Assembly (NCBI GenBank): GCA_964459065.1
Contig: CAYWMN010000204.1
Coordinates: 1-6,986, forward strand
Direction: 5' to 3'
DNA length: 6,986 nucleotides
Origin: JAMCXS01 sp964459065
GTDB taxonomy: Bacteria; Acidobacteriota; Terriglobia; UBA7540
The notes beneath the pieces are model-generated. The model searched no databases. It saw only the letters and a list, made by a program, of their open reading frames with translations, and had not been told where the DNA came from. Positions 1 through 6,223 of the stretch are shown here, piece by piece (position 1 is the stretch's first letter; each line of letters starts with the position of its first letter). The position numbers were made by a program, and so were the translations under genes.

Positions 1-790
1 CCAGAAGCCCCAGGGATAAGGCGTAGGAAAGAGCCTCATCCCGCCGGTGGGTCATGTCGCCCTGTCCCAGGATCTTCATCCCTACCACCGCTTTTCCGGA
101 AGCTTTCATGCGGCGAATGACTTCCACCACGCTGGCGACCCCGGCATCCATGTGCGAACCGAGGGGGTTGATGCGAACCAGATCGACTTCCACCCAGGGT
201 GAGTCCGCAGCGGCGCGCAGAGCGCCAATCGAATGGCACGAGCATCCGTGCGCGCGAATCAACTTTTTTTCTTTTGCTTCAGCGAGAACGTCCATGGCGC
301 CACGATAGCGGCGCGTCCAATCCGCGTCGGTCAGGCAATGCATCAACACGACGTCAATGTAATCCGTGTTAAGTTCGCGCCGAAAGCGATCGATATCGGC
401 GCGCATCCCCGCCGCATCGCGGGCCCAGGATTTTGTCAGAATGCAGACTTTTTCGCGCGGGATGCGCTTGAGGGCGGCCGCAGCATGGGGATGGCTTCCA
501 TAGGAATCGGCGCAATCGAAAAAGCGCAGTCCCCGTTCATACCCGCGGACCAGCAGGTCGCTCAGTCCCTGAATGCCCAGCGCCGTCTGGCGTGAGTGAT
601 GATTAAAACCCACCGTACCCGTGCCGCACGCCAGCCGGCTGGTACGAATTCCTGTTTGGCCCAGCGCCACCGTATCCGAGGCACTGAAGGTTTCCGCCGT
701 CGCGGCTGGAATCGCCGGTGCAGCCTTGGCGCCCAGCCACAATACACCAGCGCCGCCAGCAACCCGGGCCATAAACTCGCGTCGTCTCAT
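1..790 (-). CDS. Tat-exported aldo/keto reductase (partial, C-terminus outside window)
   Basis: NAD(P)H-dependent aldo/keto reductase of the (beta/alpha)8-barrel superfamily, which interconverts carbonyls and alcohols; the substrate is unknown. The first 263 residues are visible. Residues 1-30 form a twin-arginine signal: RRREFM at 2-7, then a Gly/Ala-rich hydrophobic stretch ending near AKAAPA, so the folded, cofactor-loaded enzyme is probably exported. The catalytic tetrad is intact: Asp92 and Tyr97 in FDCADSYG, Lys120 in ILTKSW and His151 in VVLMHC. The ATG at 790 is preceded by GAGGTGA (795-801), a good ribosome binding site, and it starts exactly at the Tat motif. The gene lies 105 bp after the YpdA-like gene and has its own candidate promoter. 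The stop codon lies left of the window. The fold is certain; export is inferred from the signal; the physiological role is unknown. Confidence 0.92.
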   Translation of the reverse strand, partial: MRRREFMARVAGGAGVLWLGAKAAPAIPAATAETFSASDTVALGQTGIRTSRLACGTGTVGFNHHSRQTALGIQGLSDLLVRGYERGLRFFDCADSYGSHPHAAAALKRIPREKVCILTKSWARDAAGMRADIDRFRRELNTDYIDVVLMHCLTDADWTRRYRGAMDVLAEAKEKKLIRAHGCSCHSIGALRAAADSPWVEVDLVRINPLGSHMDAGVASVVEVIRRMKASGKAVVGMKILGQGDMTHRRDEALSYALSLGLL

Positions 791-794
791 AGCA

Positions 795-801
795 TCACCT
801 C
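795..801 (-). promoter_or_regulatory. Ribosome binding site of the aldo/keto reductase
   Basis: Minus-strand GAGGTGA sits 4 bp from the ATG at 790 (7 bp when measured from the GAGG core). It supports this start, which places the twin arginines at residues 2-4. Confidence 0.7.
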
Positions 802-840
802 GACCGGGTGGAAGGGATGAGAATTTCCCTCTTTCCTGCG

Positions 841-869
841 AATCTAGCAGCCGCGGGTACTTTTTGCAA
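841..869 (-). promoter_or_regulatory. Candidate sigma70-type promoter for the aldo/keto reductase
   Basis: On the minus strand TTGCAA (864-869) is followed after 17 bp by TAGATT (841-846), and the -10 is preceded by TGC, the extended -10 pattern. Each hexamer matches the E. coli consensus at 4 of 6 bases. Transcription would start near 835, giving a leader of about 45 nt. The element lies between the stop of the upstream gene (896) and the reductase start (790), which is the expected place. This is a pattern match only. Confidence 0.38.
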
Positions 870-895
870 CAGCGCCGTTGGTTCTCTTTTTTACC

Positions 896-1912
896 CTACT
901 CGACCTTCGCCTCCGCGCGGGTCTGCGAACCCATTCGCTTCTTGATATGCCCAATGATCTGCTTGCCGTGGAAGCGGCCGTTTTCAATAAAAATCTCATT
1001 GGTATGGCGGCCGGAAATGACCACCCCGGCCAGGTAAAGGCCCGGCACATTGCTTTCCAGCGTCTTCGGATTGCACTGCGGCCGCGAGGTTTTCGGGTCA
1101 ACCACCACCCCGGCGCTTTCAAGGAGATCAAAGTCCGGGTGATAACCGATCAGCGCGTAAACAAAGTCATTCTCCAGCCGGACCACCTCTTTCTGCGCCG
1201 TCTCAACCAGGATCGCATCCTCTGTCACTTCTTTCAGGCGCGATTCCATGAAAGCGCGAATCGAACCCTCCTTGATGCGATTTTCAATGTCGGGGCGAAT
1301 CCAGTACTTGATGTGCCGGCTCAACTCCGGTTCGCAGTGGATCAAGGTCACTTCCGCGCCGTGCCGGAAAAGGTCGAGTGCCGCGATGGCAGCGGAATTT
1401 GAGCCTCCAATCACAGCCACTTTTCGCTTGAAGAAGGCGTGAGCTTCGCCGTAGTAATGGGAAACCTTCGGCAGGTCCTCGCCCGGGATTCCTAGCAGAT
1501 TGGGAATATCGTAGTAGCCGGTGGCGATAACCACTTTGCGGCTCCGATAGGTTCCCGCTTTGCCGTCAGCCGCCGTTGTTCGAACTTCAAAGAGTCCATC
1601 GACCGCCGTCACGGCCAGAACCCGCTCCTGATAGCGGATGGGCAGTTGAAACGTATGCGCAACCAGCCGGTAGTATTCCAGAGCCTCCGCGCGCGTCGGT
1701 TTCACATTGACGCTCGAAAACGGAACGTCGCCGATCTCAAGCCGCTCGCGCGTTGTAAAAAAAGTCATGCCGGGCGGGTAACTGAAAAGGGAGTTTACAA
1801 GACAGCCCTTTTCCAAAACCAGCGTGTTCAGATTTTCCCGAACAGCCTCAATCGCGCAGGCCATTCCCGTGGGTCCCGCTCCCACCACAAGCACATCCAA
1901 AACATTGTCCAT
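896..1912 (-). CDS. ypdA: YpdA-family FAD-dependent NAD(P)H oxidoreductase (bacillithiol-disulfide-reductase-like)
   Basis: 338 residues, the usual length for YpdA-type flavoproteins. Firmicute YpdA/Bdr reduces bacillithiol disulfide with NADPH in the cytosol. An N-terminal FAD-binding Rossmann motif GAGPTG (11-16) is followed by the family signature LEKG..VNS..SYP (33-46), FFTTRERLEIGDVPF (51-65), a second nucleotide-binding motif VIGGSNSAAIAAL (167-179) for NAD(P)H, and the C-terminal FAD motif GLYLAGVV (291-298). The family's redox cysteine in GGGPCG is replaced here by Thr15, and no CxxC pair is visible, so bacillithiol disulfide reduction cannot be assumed; the symbol gives the family rather than proven activity. 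The ATG at 1912 has AAGGAA (1922-1927) upstream and leads directly into the first beta strand. It follows the GGCT-like gene by 67 bp and has a candidate promoter in that gap. A plain ferredoxin/thioredoxin-reductase-like role is the alternative. Confidence 0.85.
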   Translation of the reverse strand: MDNVLDVLVVGAGPTGMACAIEAVRENLNTLVLEKGCLVNSLFSYPPGMTFFTTRERLEIGDVPFSSVNVKPTRAEALEYYRLVAHTFQLPIRYQERVLAVTAVDGLFEVRTTAADGKAGTYRSRKVVIATGYYDIPNLLGIPGEDLPKVSHYYGEAHAFFKRKVAVIGGSNSAAIAALDLFRHGAEVTLIHCEPELSRHIKYWIRPDIENRIKEGSIRAFMESRLKEVTEDAILVETAQKEVVRLENDFVYALIGYHPDFDLLESAGVVVDPKTSRPQCNPKTLESNVPGLYLAGVVISGRHTNEIFIENGRFHGKQIIGHIKKRMGSQTRAEAKVE

Positions 1913-1938
1913 TCCGTAGAGTTCCTTTCTTAAAAACC

Positions 1939-1968
1939 TTTATCATTTGCCGGCGCAGCCTCTGGCAA
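1939..1968 (-). promoter_or_regulatory. Candidate sigma70-type promoter for the YpdA-like gene
   Basis: Minus-strand TTGCCA (1963-1968, 5 of 6 consensus bases) and GATAAA (1939-1944, 4 of 6) are separated by 18 bp. The start site would be near 1932, about 20 nt before the ATG and just upstream of the AAGGAA ribosome binding site. The element fills the 67-bp gap between the GGCT-like stop and the ypdA start. It suggests ypdA can be transcribed separately from the upstream genes; this is a pattern match only. Confidence 0.4.
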
Positions 1969-1979
1969 AGGCTCAAGCC

Positions 1980-2399
1980 TCAGCCACCGTCCGGCCGATA
2001 GTCGCCGGAAACAATCCGCCGGCCTCTTACGCCCAAATTATGAACCCAGTAAATCCATGCCTTCAACTTGCGTCCATCCCCCAGCGCCACCGTGGTTTGC
2101 CCGCGCACAAACTGCGGATTCATGAGGCTGCAACCCTCAAAAGCGTCCAGCACTTTGAGCGCGCGCCCGGGACTTGGGAGCCGGTAAACCTCGCCATAAA
2201 CCCTCGCTGCGGGTCGATGGTCAGGGAGCGCGCCGGGATATCTCCCCAGATCGAAGAGCTTTCCTTGCACGAACCCCTTGCCAAGCCATTGCGCTCGCAG
2301 CCTGCTCAGAACGCCATGGTGGCTGCGGCCTTTGCGGAGGGTTCCATAAACAAACACCACGTCCGCCATGAAACCGTGCGTGGATCTCGGCTCCTTCAT
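1980..2399 (-). CDS. Gamma-glutamylcyclotransferase-like protein (AIG2/YtfP family)
   Basis: 139 residues, typical for the small GGCT-like fold. Family members cyclise gamma-glutamyl-amines or gamma-glutamyl peptides to 5-oxoproline; many bacterial ones have no assigned substrate. The signature VFVYGTLRKG (15-24) forms the substrate-binding loop, VYGEVYRL (67-74) is the second conserved strand, and Glu88 in LDAFEG (84-89) is at the position of the catalytic acid. KLKAWIYWV (111-119) matches the last core strand. The ATG at 2399 has only a weak upstream GAGAG; Met11 (codon at 2369) begins right before the first strand and is a real alternative, which would give 129 residues. The gene comes 154 bp after parB and 67 bp before the YpdA-like gene. 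A role in thiol turnover alongside that enzyme is possible but inferred only from position. Confidence 0.82.
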   Translation of the reverse strand: MKEPRSTHGFMADVVFVYGTLRKGRSHHGVLSRLRAQWLGKGFVQGKLFDLGRYPGALPDHRPAARVYGEVYRLPSPGRALKVLDAFEGCSLMNPQFVRGQTTVALGDGRKLKAWIYWVHNLGVRGRRIVSGDYRPDGG

Positions 2400-2553
2400 T
2401 TCAACTTGCTCTCGCGTTGACTGTGCGCCGGGTTACGATAAGACATCGAAGCCGAAGGACGAGTGCGGCAAAACAACGGCTCGGGCAAAGACGCGGGCAA
2501 GCACCTGCCGCCCCTGCCAAGGCCGAGTAAGAAAACGCTTGGGATCGGCGAAA
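2400..2553. other. Gap between parB and the GGCT-like gene
   Basis: There is no convincing terminator, promoter or gene here. On the minus strand a 16-codon frame (about 2401-2450) begins with an ATG, lacks a Shine-Dalgarno sequence, and its TGA overlaps the GGCT-like ATG as AAATGA. I do not treat it as a gene. The length of the gap, against 28-84 bp among the upstream genes, makes this the likely boundary between two transcription units. Confidence 0.45.
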
Positions 2554-3333
2554 TCAGCTTTCCGATTCGAGCGTCTCAATTACGCGGCGCAACGCGGCAA
2601 TCACCTGCTCGCGTTCACCGCTGCCCTTGCGGAACTGCAAGGTTAGCCGGAAGTCTTTGGTGGGAGGAACAAAGCGAAATGGCGTGTTGCGGGATTTGGG
2701 ATTCCGCTCCTGCCGCGCCTGCTCGCGATTCAAAGTACCCTGCGCAAAGCGTCGGATCACCTCGCGCATCCTGGCTTCGCTCGGCTGCCGGGCCACCTGA
2801 AGCAGTTGCGACTTGGAAATCACCCCGCTCTCAATACACATTGCTTTGATCTCATCGGGAATCAGGCGAAGGCTCAGGAGTTCGGTGACCGAGGAGCGCG
2901 ATTTGGAGATTTTCCTGGCAATCTCCTCGTGCGTCAACCCAAAACGATCACCCAGGGCTTGAACCCCATCCGCCTCTTCAAACGGACTCAAATCCTTGCG
3001 CTGCATGTTTTCGATCAGCGCCAACTCCAGCGTTTCGCCGTCGTCGGCGTCTTTTTCAATACACGGCACTTCCGTAAGGCCTGCCGCGCGCGCTGCATAG
3101 TAGCGCCGCTCGCCCGAAATGATCAAATACTTCCCCGCCGAGGAATGCCGGCGCACCAGCAGCGGTTCCAAAACACCCTTCTCGCGCACCGACTCAGTAA
3201 GGCCTCGCAAGTCGCCGCGATCTTTACGCGGTTGCCCGGAGTATGGCTGGATTTCCTGAATCGAAATCATCCTGCCGATCGCTGCTCCGCTCCGGGAGAT
3301 GATCTCTTCAACATAGTGCGCGTTATGGCGCAT
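2554..3333 (-). CDS. parB: ParB/Spo0J-family chromosome partition protein
   Basis: Centromere-binding CTPase that loads at parS, spreads as a DNA clamp, and is moved by ParA. With the start at 3333 it has 259 residues, slightly short for chromosomal ParB because the usual long N-terminal leader is reduced. Order of parts: I.P...QPRKD (28-38); a CTP-binding segment with GERRYYAARAAG (74-85); ENMQRKDLSPFEEA (108-121), the second nucleotide-contacting motif; a helix-turn-helix at about 133-157 (LTHEEIARKISKSRSSV); a Lys/Arg-rich linker near 200-220; and a C-terminal dimerisation-like segment (229-256). The third Arg of GERRxR is Tyr79. The frame is open up to 3432, but that would overlap parA by 71 bp and add residues with no family resemblance. 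The ATG at 3333 lies 28 bp after the parA stop with GGTGA close upstream; a GTG two codons earlier is possible. Confidence 0.93.
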   Translation of the reverse strand: MRHNAHYVEEIISRSGAAIGRMISIQEIQPYSGQPRKDRGDLRGLTESVREKGVLEPLLVRRHSSAGKYLIISGERRYYAARAAGLTEVPCIEKDADDGETLELALIENMQRKDLSPFEEADGVQALGDRFGLTHEEIARKISKSRSSVTELLSLRLIPDEIKAMCIESGVISKSQLLQVARQPSEARMREVIRRFAQGTLNREQARQERNPKSRNTPFRFVPPTKDFRLTLQFRKGSGEREQVIAALRRVIETLESES

Positions 3334-3361
3334 CTTCACCGCAATGGGTAATCCGGCGCGT

Positions 3362-4126
3362 CTAACCGACACGTTGCAGTACCTCCCGAGCCAAGCTGGC
3401 GTATTCCGCCGCTCCGGAGGAATCCGGAGCAAAGCTGAAAATAGTTTCCTTATAAGCCGGGCTTTCTTCCAGCCGCACGTTCTTGCCGATCACCGTCTTG
3501 AAAACCTTGCTTCCAAACACCTGCCGGACCTGTTTGTGAATGTCCCGGGCCAGGTTGGTTCGCTTGTCAAAAAGCGTGATGAGCACTCCCAGGAGCTGCA
3601 GTTCGGGATTCGGGCGAGCCCGGATGCGTTCCAGCGTTTCAAGCAGGTCGTCGGTGCCTTCCAGCGCGTAGTAGGAAGCCTGGATCGGCACAATCAAAAA
3701 AGAAGCCGCCACGAAGGCATTCACCGTGATAATGCCGAGCGCCGGGGGCGTATCGATCACCACAAAGTCAAAATCTTCCCGGCAGGAGGTGATGGCGTCC
3801 TTTAAACGAAATGGCGCGTCAAACTGGCCCACCAACTGCGCTTCAAGCTTCGCCAAGGCAATTCTGGAAGGCGCCAGGGAAAGGTTCGCCCACCGGGTAG
3901 GCTTGACCACGTCCGATACCTGCATCTTATGGTCGGTCAAAACGTCGTAGATGGAAGTGGGAATCTCTTTCCCGTCCAAAAAGCTCAAAGTACTGTTGGC
4001 CTGAGGATCGAGATCGATCAGGAGAGTTCGTTTTTTCTTGAGAGCCAGCGCAGCCGCAAGATTGATGGCAGTAGTGGTCTTGCCGACCCCGCCCTTCTGG
4101 TTGGCGACCGCTATAACCGTTGCCAC
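3362..4126 (-). CDS. parA: ParA/Soj-family chromosome partition ATPase
   Basis: 254 residues, the standard length for chromosomal Soj-type ParA without an N-terminal DNA-binding extension. It dimerises with ATP on the nucleoid and is released by ParB, which drives origin segregation. The deviant Walker A motif is KGGVGKTT (11-18) with signature Lys11 and catalytic-loop Lys16; the A' motif is LIDLDPQANST (36-46); Walker B is FVVIDTPP (121-128); and VPIQASYYALEG (146-157) is the conserved C-terminal switch segment. The start is GTG at 4126. It is forced: an in-frame TGA lies immediately before it and no other usable start precedes Walker A. GGAG (4134-4137) sits 7 bp upstream. It is 84 bp after the DUF151 gene and 28 bp before parB. 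The short form implies no ParA autorepression of its own promoter, as is usual for the chromosomal class. Confidence 0.96.
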   Translation of the reverse strand: MATVIAVANQKGGVGKTTTAINLAAALALKKKRTLLIDLDPQANSTLSFLDGKEIPTSIYDVLTDHKMQVSDVVKPTRWANLSLAPSRIALAKLEAQLVGQFDAPFRLKDAITSCREDFDFVVIDTPPALGIITVNAFVAASFLIVPIQASYYALEGTDDLLETLERIRARPNPELQLLGVLITLFDKRTNLARDIHKQVRQVFGSKVFKTVIGKNVRLEESPAYKETIFSFAPDSSGAAEYASLAREVLQRVG

Positions 4127-4133
4127 TCAGCAA

Positions 4134-4137
4134 CTCC
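4134..4137 (-). promoter_or_regulatory. Ribosome binding site fixing the GTG start of parA
   Basis: Minus-strand GGAG lies 7 bp from the GTG at 4126. Together with the in-frame TGA directly before the GTG it settles the parA start. Confidence 0.65.
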
Positions 4138-4210
4138 AGATGAGACAGCTTGAATTCGATTTCCGCCCGCCGCCCGCCAGGGACGGCCCAGCGCACCCCC
4201 CGTGGGGTTG

Positions 4211-4696
4211 CTACATTTTATACCGTCCGATGTCTTCGTCGTTAAGATTTTCGAGCCATTTCCGAAGTTCTTCGTTATTGACCTTGTCGGCTCCGGCACC
4301 GGACACCTTGGAACTTTTCAGAACATTATCTTCGACAAAGATCGGACAATCAACCCTCAGAGCAAGCGCCATGGCGTCGCTCGGCCGGGAATCAACGGAG
4401 AAAATCTCTCCGTCTTTTTCCAGCCATATGACAGCATAAAAAGTGTCGTCCTTCAACTCGCTTACCACAACCTTATTAACGCGGGTTTCAAGCCCCAGGA
4501 GGAGGTTCTTCAGCAGATCGTGCGTCATGGGCCGCGGCGTTGACACCTTTTCAATTTCCAGGGCAATCGCGTTCGCCTCGTAAATCCCCACCCAAATGGG
4601 CAGCACCGAGGCGCCGTCGAGGTCCTTCAAGATGACAATCGGCATGTTGGTGACAGGGTCCATCATCAGACCACGAATTTTGACTTCAACTTCCAT
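4211..4696 (-). CDS. Bifunctional nuclease family protein (DUF151/BFN domain)
   Basis: 161 residues carrying one BFN domain (about residues 1-130) and a charged C-terminal tail. Plant members of this family have been reported as dual DNase/RNases; the bacterial proteins (for example TM0160 of Thermotoga) are known structurally, but their cellular role is unclear. The family signatures are visible: VLPIWVGIYEANAIALEIE (31-49), RPMTHDLLKNLL (55-66) and SRPSDAMALALR (103-114), followed by PIFVEDNVL (118-126). The tail (about 137-161, NNEELRKWLENLNDEDIGRYK) is acidic and probably helical; similar tails occur in full-length bacterial members. The ATG at 4696 has a strong GGGGGAGGA 5-6 bp upstream. 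It is 53 bp downstream of miaB, so the two are very likely cotranscribed, and 84 bp upstream of parA. Family assignment is firm; nuclease activity is inferred. Confidence 0.92.
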   Translation of the reverse strand: MEVEVKIRGLMMDPVTNMPIVILKDLDGASVLPIWVGIYEANAIALEIEKVSTPRPMTHDLLKNLLLGLETRVNKVVVSELKDDTFYAVIWLEKDGEIFSVDSRPSDAMALALRVDCPIFVEDNVLKSSKVSGAGADKVNNEELRKWLENLNDEDIGRYKM

Positions 4697-4699
4697 CGT

Positions 4700-4710
4700 A
4701 TCCTCCCCCG
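4700..4710 (-). promoter_or_regulatory. Strong ribosome binding site of the DUF151 gene
   Basis: A purine-rich GGGGGAGGA just upstream of the ATG at 4696 is the best Shine-Dalgarno sequence among the minus-strand genes. It confirms this start and suggests the nuclease-family gene is translated efficiently from the polycistronic message. Confidence 0.7.
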
Positions 4711-4749
4711 CAGTCCGCCGCCTAAGGCAGGCCGCATCGCTTGAAGTTC

Positions 4750-6177
4750 TTAGCGTTCGGCTGGAACCCCAGCAAACTCCATCAACCGTTGACCTACCAA
4801 GCTGTTGGGTCCCGATGCTGTCACTCGTACATTCATGTAACGTCCCACCCAGGAGGGTTCGCCGGGAAAATTAACGATCCGGTTGCTTGTGGTTCTTCCC
4901 ACAGCCTGCCCCAAACGCGGATGGAAGCCCTCAACCAGGACTTCATAGTCTTGCCCGACGCACGCGCGATTTCTCTCGATCTGGATCTCCCGCTGATGAG
5001 CCTGCAGGATTGAAAGCCGCCGCCCCTTCTCCTCGTCGGCAACGGAATCTTCCAGCTTGCCCGCAGCCGTCCTGGGACGGGGAGAATACTTGAAGGAAAA
5101 AACCTGGTCGTACCCGGCCTCATCCAGAAGGCTGAGAGTCTGGTTGAAATCCGTCTCTGTTTCACCGCAAAATCCGACGATGATATCCGTTGAAAGACTA
5201 ATCGGACGCCGGGCCTTGCGGATGCAATCAATTTTTTCCAGATATTCTTCGCGCGTATAGGTGCGCAGCATTCGTTGGAGCACCTGGTTCGAACCCGACT
5301 GTACCGGCAGGTGAATCTGATTGCAGATGGCGGGATTTTCGTCGATCGCTTGAACAATGTCGGAACCAAAGTCGCGCGGGTGAGAGGTGGTAAAGCGAAC
5401 CCGGCGGATGCCCGAAACTTCCGCAACTCTCGTGAGTAATTCCGCAAAGCTCAACCTGGCCGGGGTCGGGTCGCGGTAGGAATTCACCGTCTGGCCGAGC
5501 AGCTGAATTTCCGTAAAACCTTCCCCCGCCAGCCTGCGCGATTCAGCCAGAATCATATCGCTGGGGCGGCTGCGTTCCGGACCGCGCGTCATGGGCACCA
5601 CGCAATAGCTGCACGCTTTGTCACAACCCTCAATGATGGTGATATAGGCGCGGTGCCGGTTGTCCCGCCGGGTCATTGCCGTTTCAAAACATTCTTCGGT
5701 ATCGAGCGAAAGGCCCGTGACGCGGCGGTTCCCCTTTTCAAGCTCCGCCAGCAGGTCCGGCAATCTCGGATAACTCGCCGACCCGCACACCAGGCTCACA
5801 TGAGGCGCCCGCTCGAAGATGCGGTCAGCCTCCTGCTGGGCGACGCAGCCCAGCACGCCAATCACTTTTCCCTCACCGCCCTTCTTGCGGAACGTGCCCA
5901 GCCGCGAGAAGACTTTCTGAGCAGCCTTTTCGCGAATGCTGCAGGTGTTGTAGAAAATTACGTCGGCTTCCTCGGGACTCGTCACCGGACGATACCCGCG
6001 CGCCATCAGAACGCCGGCGACTTTCTCGGAGTCGTGAACGTTCATCTGGCAGCCGAAGGTTTCAATGTAGAAAGGCTTTCCGGTGCTATTGCCGGAATTC
6101 GCGGAGCCGCTTTGGGAGATCAGGCCATCCATGGGTTTCGCGCCATCCGCAAGAATTGGAAAAGGATTACTCGTCAT
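4750..6177 (-). CDS. miaB: tRNA-2-methylthio-N6-dimethylallyladenosine synthase MiaB
   Basis: Radical SAM methylthiotransferase that adds a methylthio group at C2 of i6A37 in tRNAs reading UNN codons. 475 residues. UPF0004 domain: YIETFGCQMN with Cys43, NTCSIREKA with Cys79 and GVLGCVAQQ with Cys111 hold the auxiliary 4Fe-4S cluster. Radical SAM domain: Cys185, Cys189 and Cys192 in CDKACSYC bind the SAM cluster, with VVPMTRGPERSR after it and the QIHLPVQSGS motif at 287-296. The C-terminal TRAM domain is about 402-467. CSIRE and the overall pattern favour MiaB over the paralogues MtaB and RimO. The usual GFPGET motif reads GFCGET (Cys337). About 33 residues precede the conserved core, more than usual, and the ATG at 6177 has only a distant GAGG; Met16 is an alternative start. 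It is the first gene of the presumed miaB-DUF151-parA-parB unit. Confidence 0.97.
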   Translation of the reverse strand: MTSNPFPILADGAKPMDGLISQSGSANSGNSTGKPFYIETFGCQMNVHDSEKVAGVLMARGYRPVTSPEEADVIFYNTCSIREKAAQKVFSRLGTFRKKGGEGKVIGVLGCVAQQEADRIFERAPHVSLVCGSASYPRLPDLLAELEKGNRRVTGLSLDTEECFETAMTRRDNRHRAYITIIEGCDKACSYCVVPMTRGPERSRPSDMILAESRRLAGEGFTEIQLLGQTVNSYRDPTPARLSFAELLTRVAEVSGIRRVRFTTSHPRDFGSDIVQAIDENPAICNQIHLPVQSGSNQVLQRMLRTYTREEYLEKIDCIRKARRPISLSTDIIVGFCGETETDFNQTLSLLDEAGYDQVFSFKYSPRPRTAAGKLEDSVADEEKGRRLSILQAHQREIQIERNRACVGQDYEVLVEGFHPRLGQAVGRTTSNRIVNFPGEPSWVGRYMNVRVTASGPNSLVGQRLMEFAGVPAER

Positions 6178-6203
6178 CAGGTGAAATCTGCCTCGCTCCG
6201 ATC

Positions 6204-6209
6204 AGTATA
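6204..6209 (-). promoter_or_regulatory. Possible -10 element of the miaB promoter
   Basis: Minus-strand TATACT matches 5 of 6 consensus bases and would place the start near 6197, about 20 nt before the miaB ATG. No good -35 lies at 16-18 bp; the only TTGAC-like hexamer (TTGACG, 6234-6239) is 24 bp away, too far for a normal promoter. If this is the -10, it may depend on an activator binding the adjacent repeats. Confidence 0.28.
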
Positions 6210-6223
6210 TCTTGAATGACCGC

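Noticed and set aside
878..1402. 174-codon plus-strand frame opposite ypdA
   Set aside because: It is the antisense shadow of a well-supported gene, and its translation shows no motif.
1968..1984. Short AGGC/GCCT hairpin at the end of the GGCT-like gene
   Set aside because: It has a four-base stem, partly inside the coding sequence, and no T-run, which is too weak for a terminator.
2401..2450. 16-codon minus-strand frame ending in an AAATGA overlap with the GGCT-like start
   Set aside because: It has no Shine-Dalgarno sequence and is too short to separate from chance.
2806..3351. 181-codon plus-strand frame opposite parB
   Set aside because: It is antisense to a clear parB reading frame, and open antisense frames are expected at this GC content.
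3334..3432. Upstream extension of parB by 33 codons, overlapping the 3' end of parA
   Set aside because: It overlaps parA by 71 bp, the extra residues do not resemble ParB, and a start at 3333 fits the usual short parA-parB spacing.
4190..4207. Possible hairpin with stem ACCCC/GGGGT between the DUF151 gene and parA
   Set aside because: The stem is only 5 bp with no following T-run, so it does not support a terminator.
5159..5174. parS-like sequence beginning TGTTTCAC
   Set aside because: Only the left half matches; the right half (CGCAAAAT) does not resemble GTGAAACA.
4833..5447. 204-codon minus-strand frame inside miaB
   Set aside because: It is an alternate frame of the same strand, with Arg/Ser-rich translation and no family resemblance, while miaB motifs cover the same bases.
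5653..6219. 188-codon plus-strand frame opposite the miaB start
   Set aside because: It is the antisense shadow of the iron-sulfur domain of miaB, with no ribosome binding site or motif.
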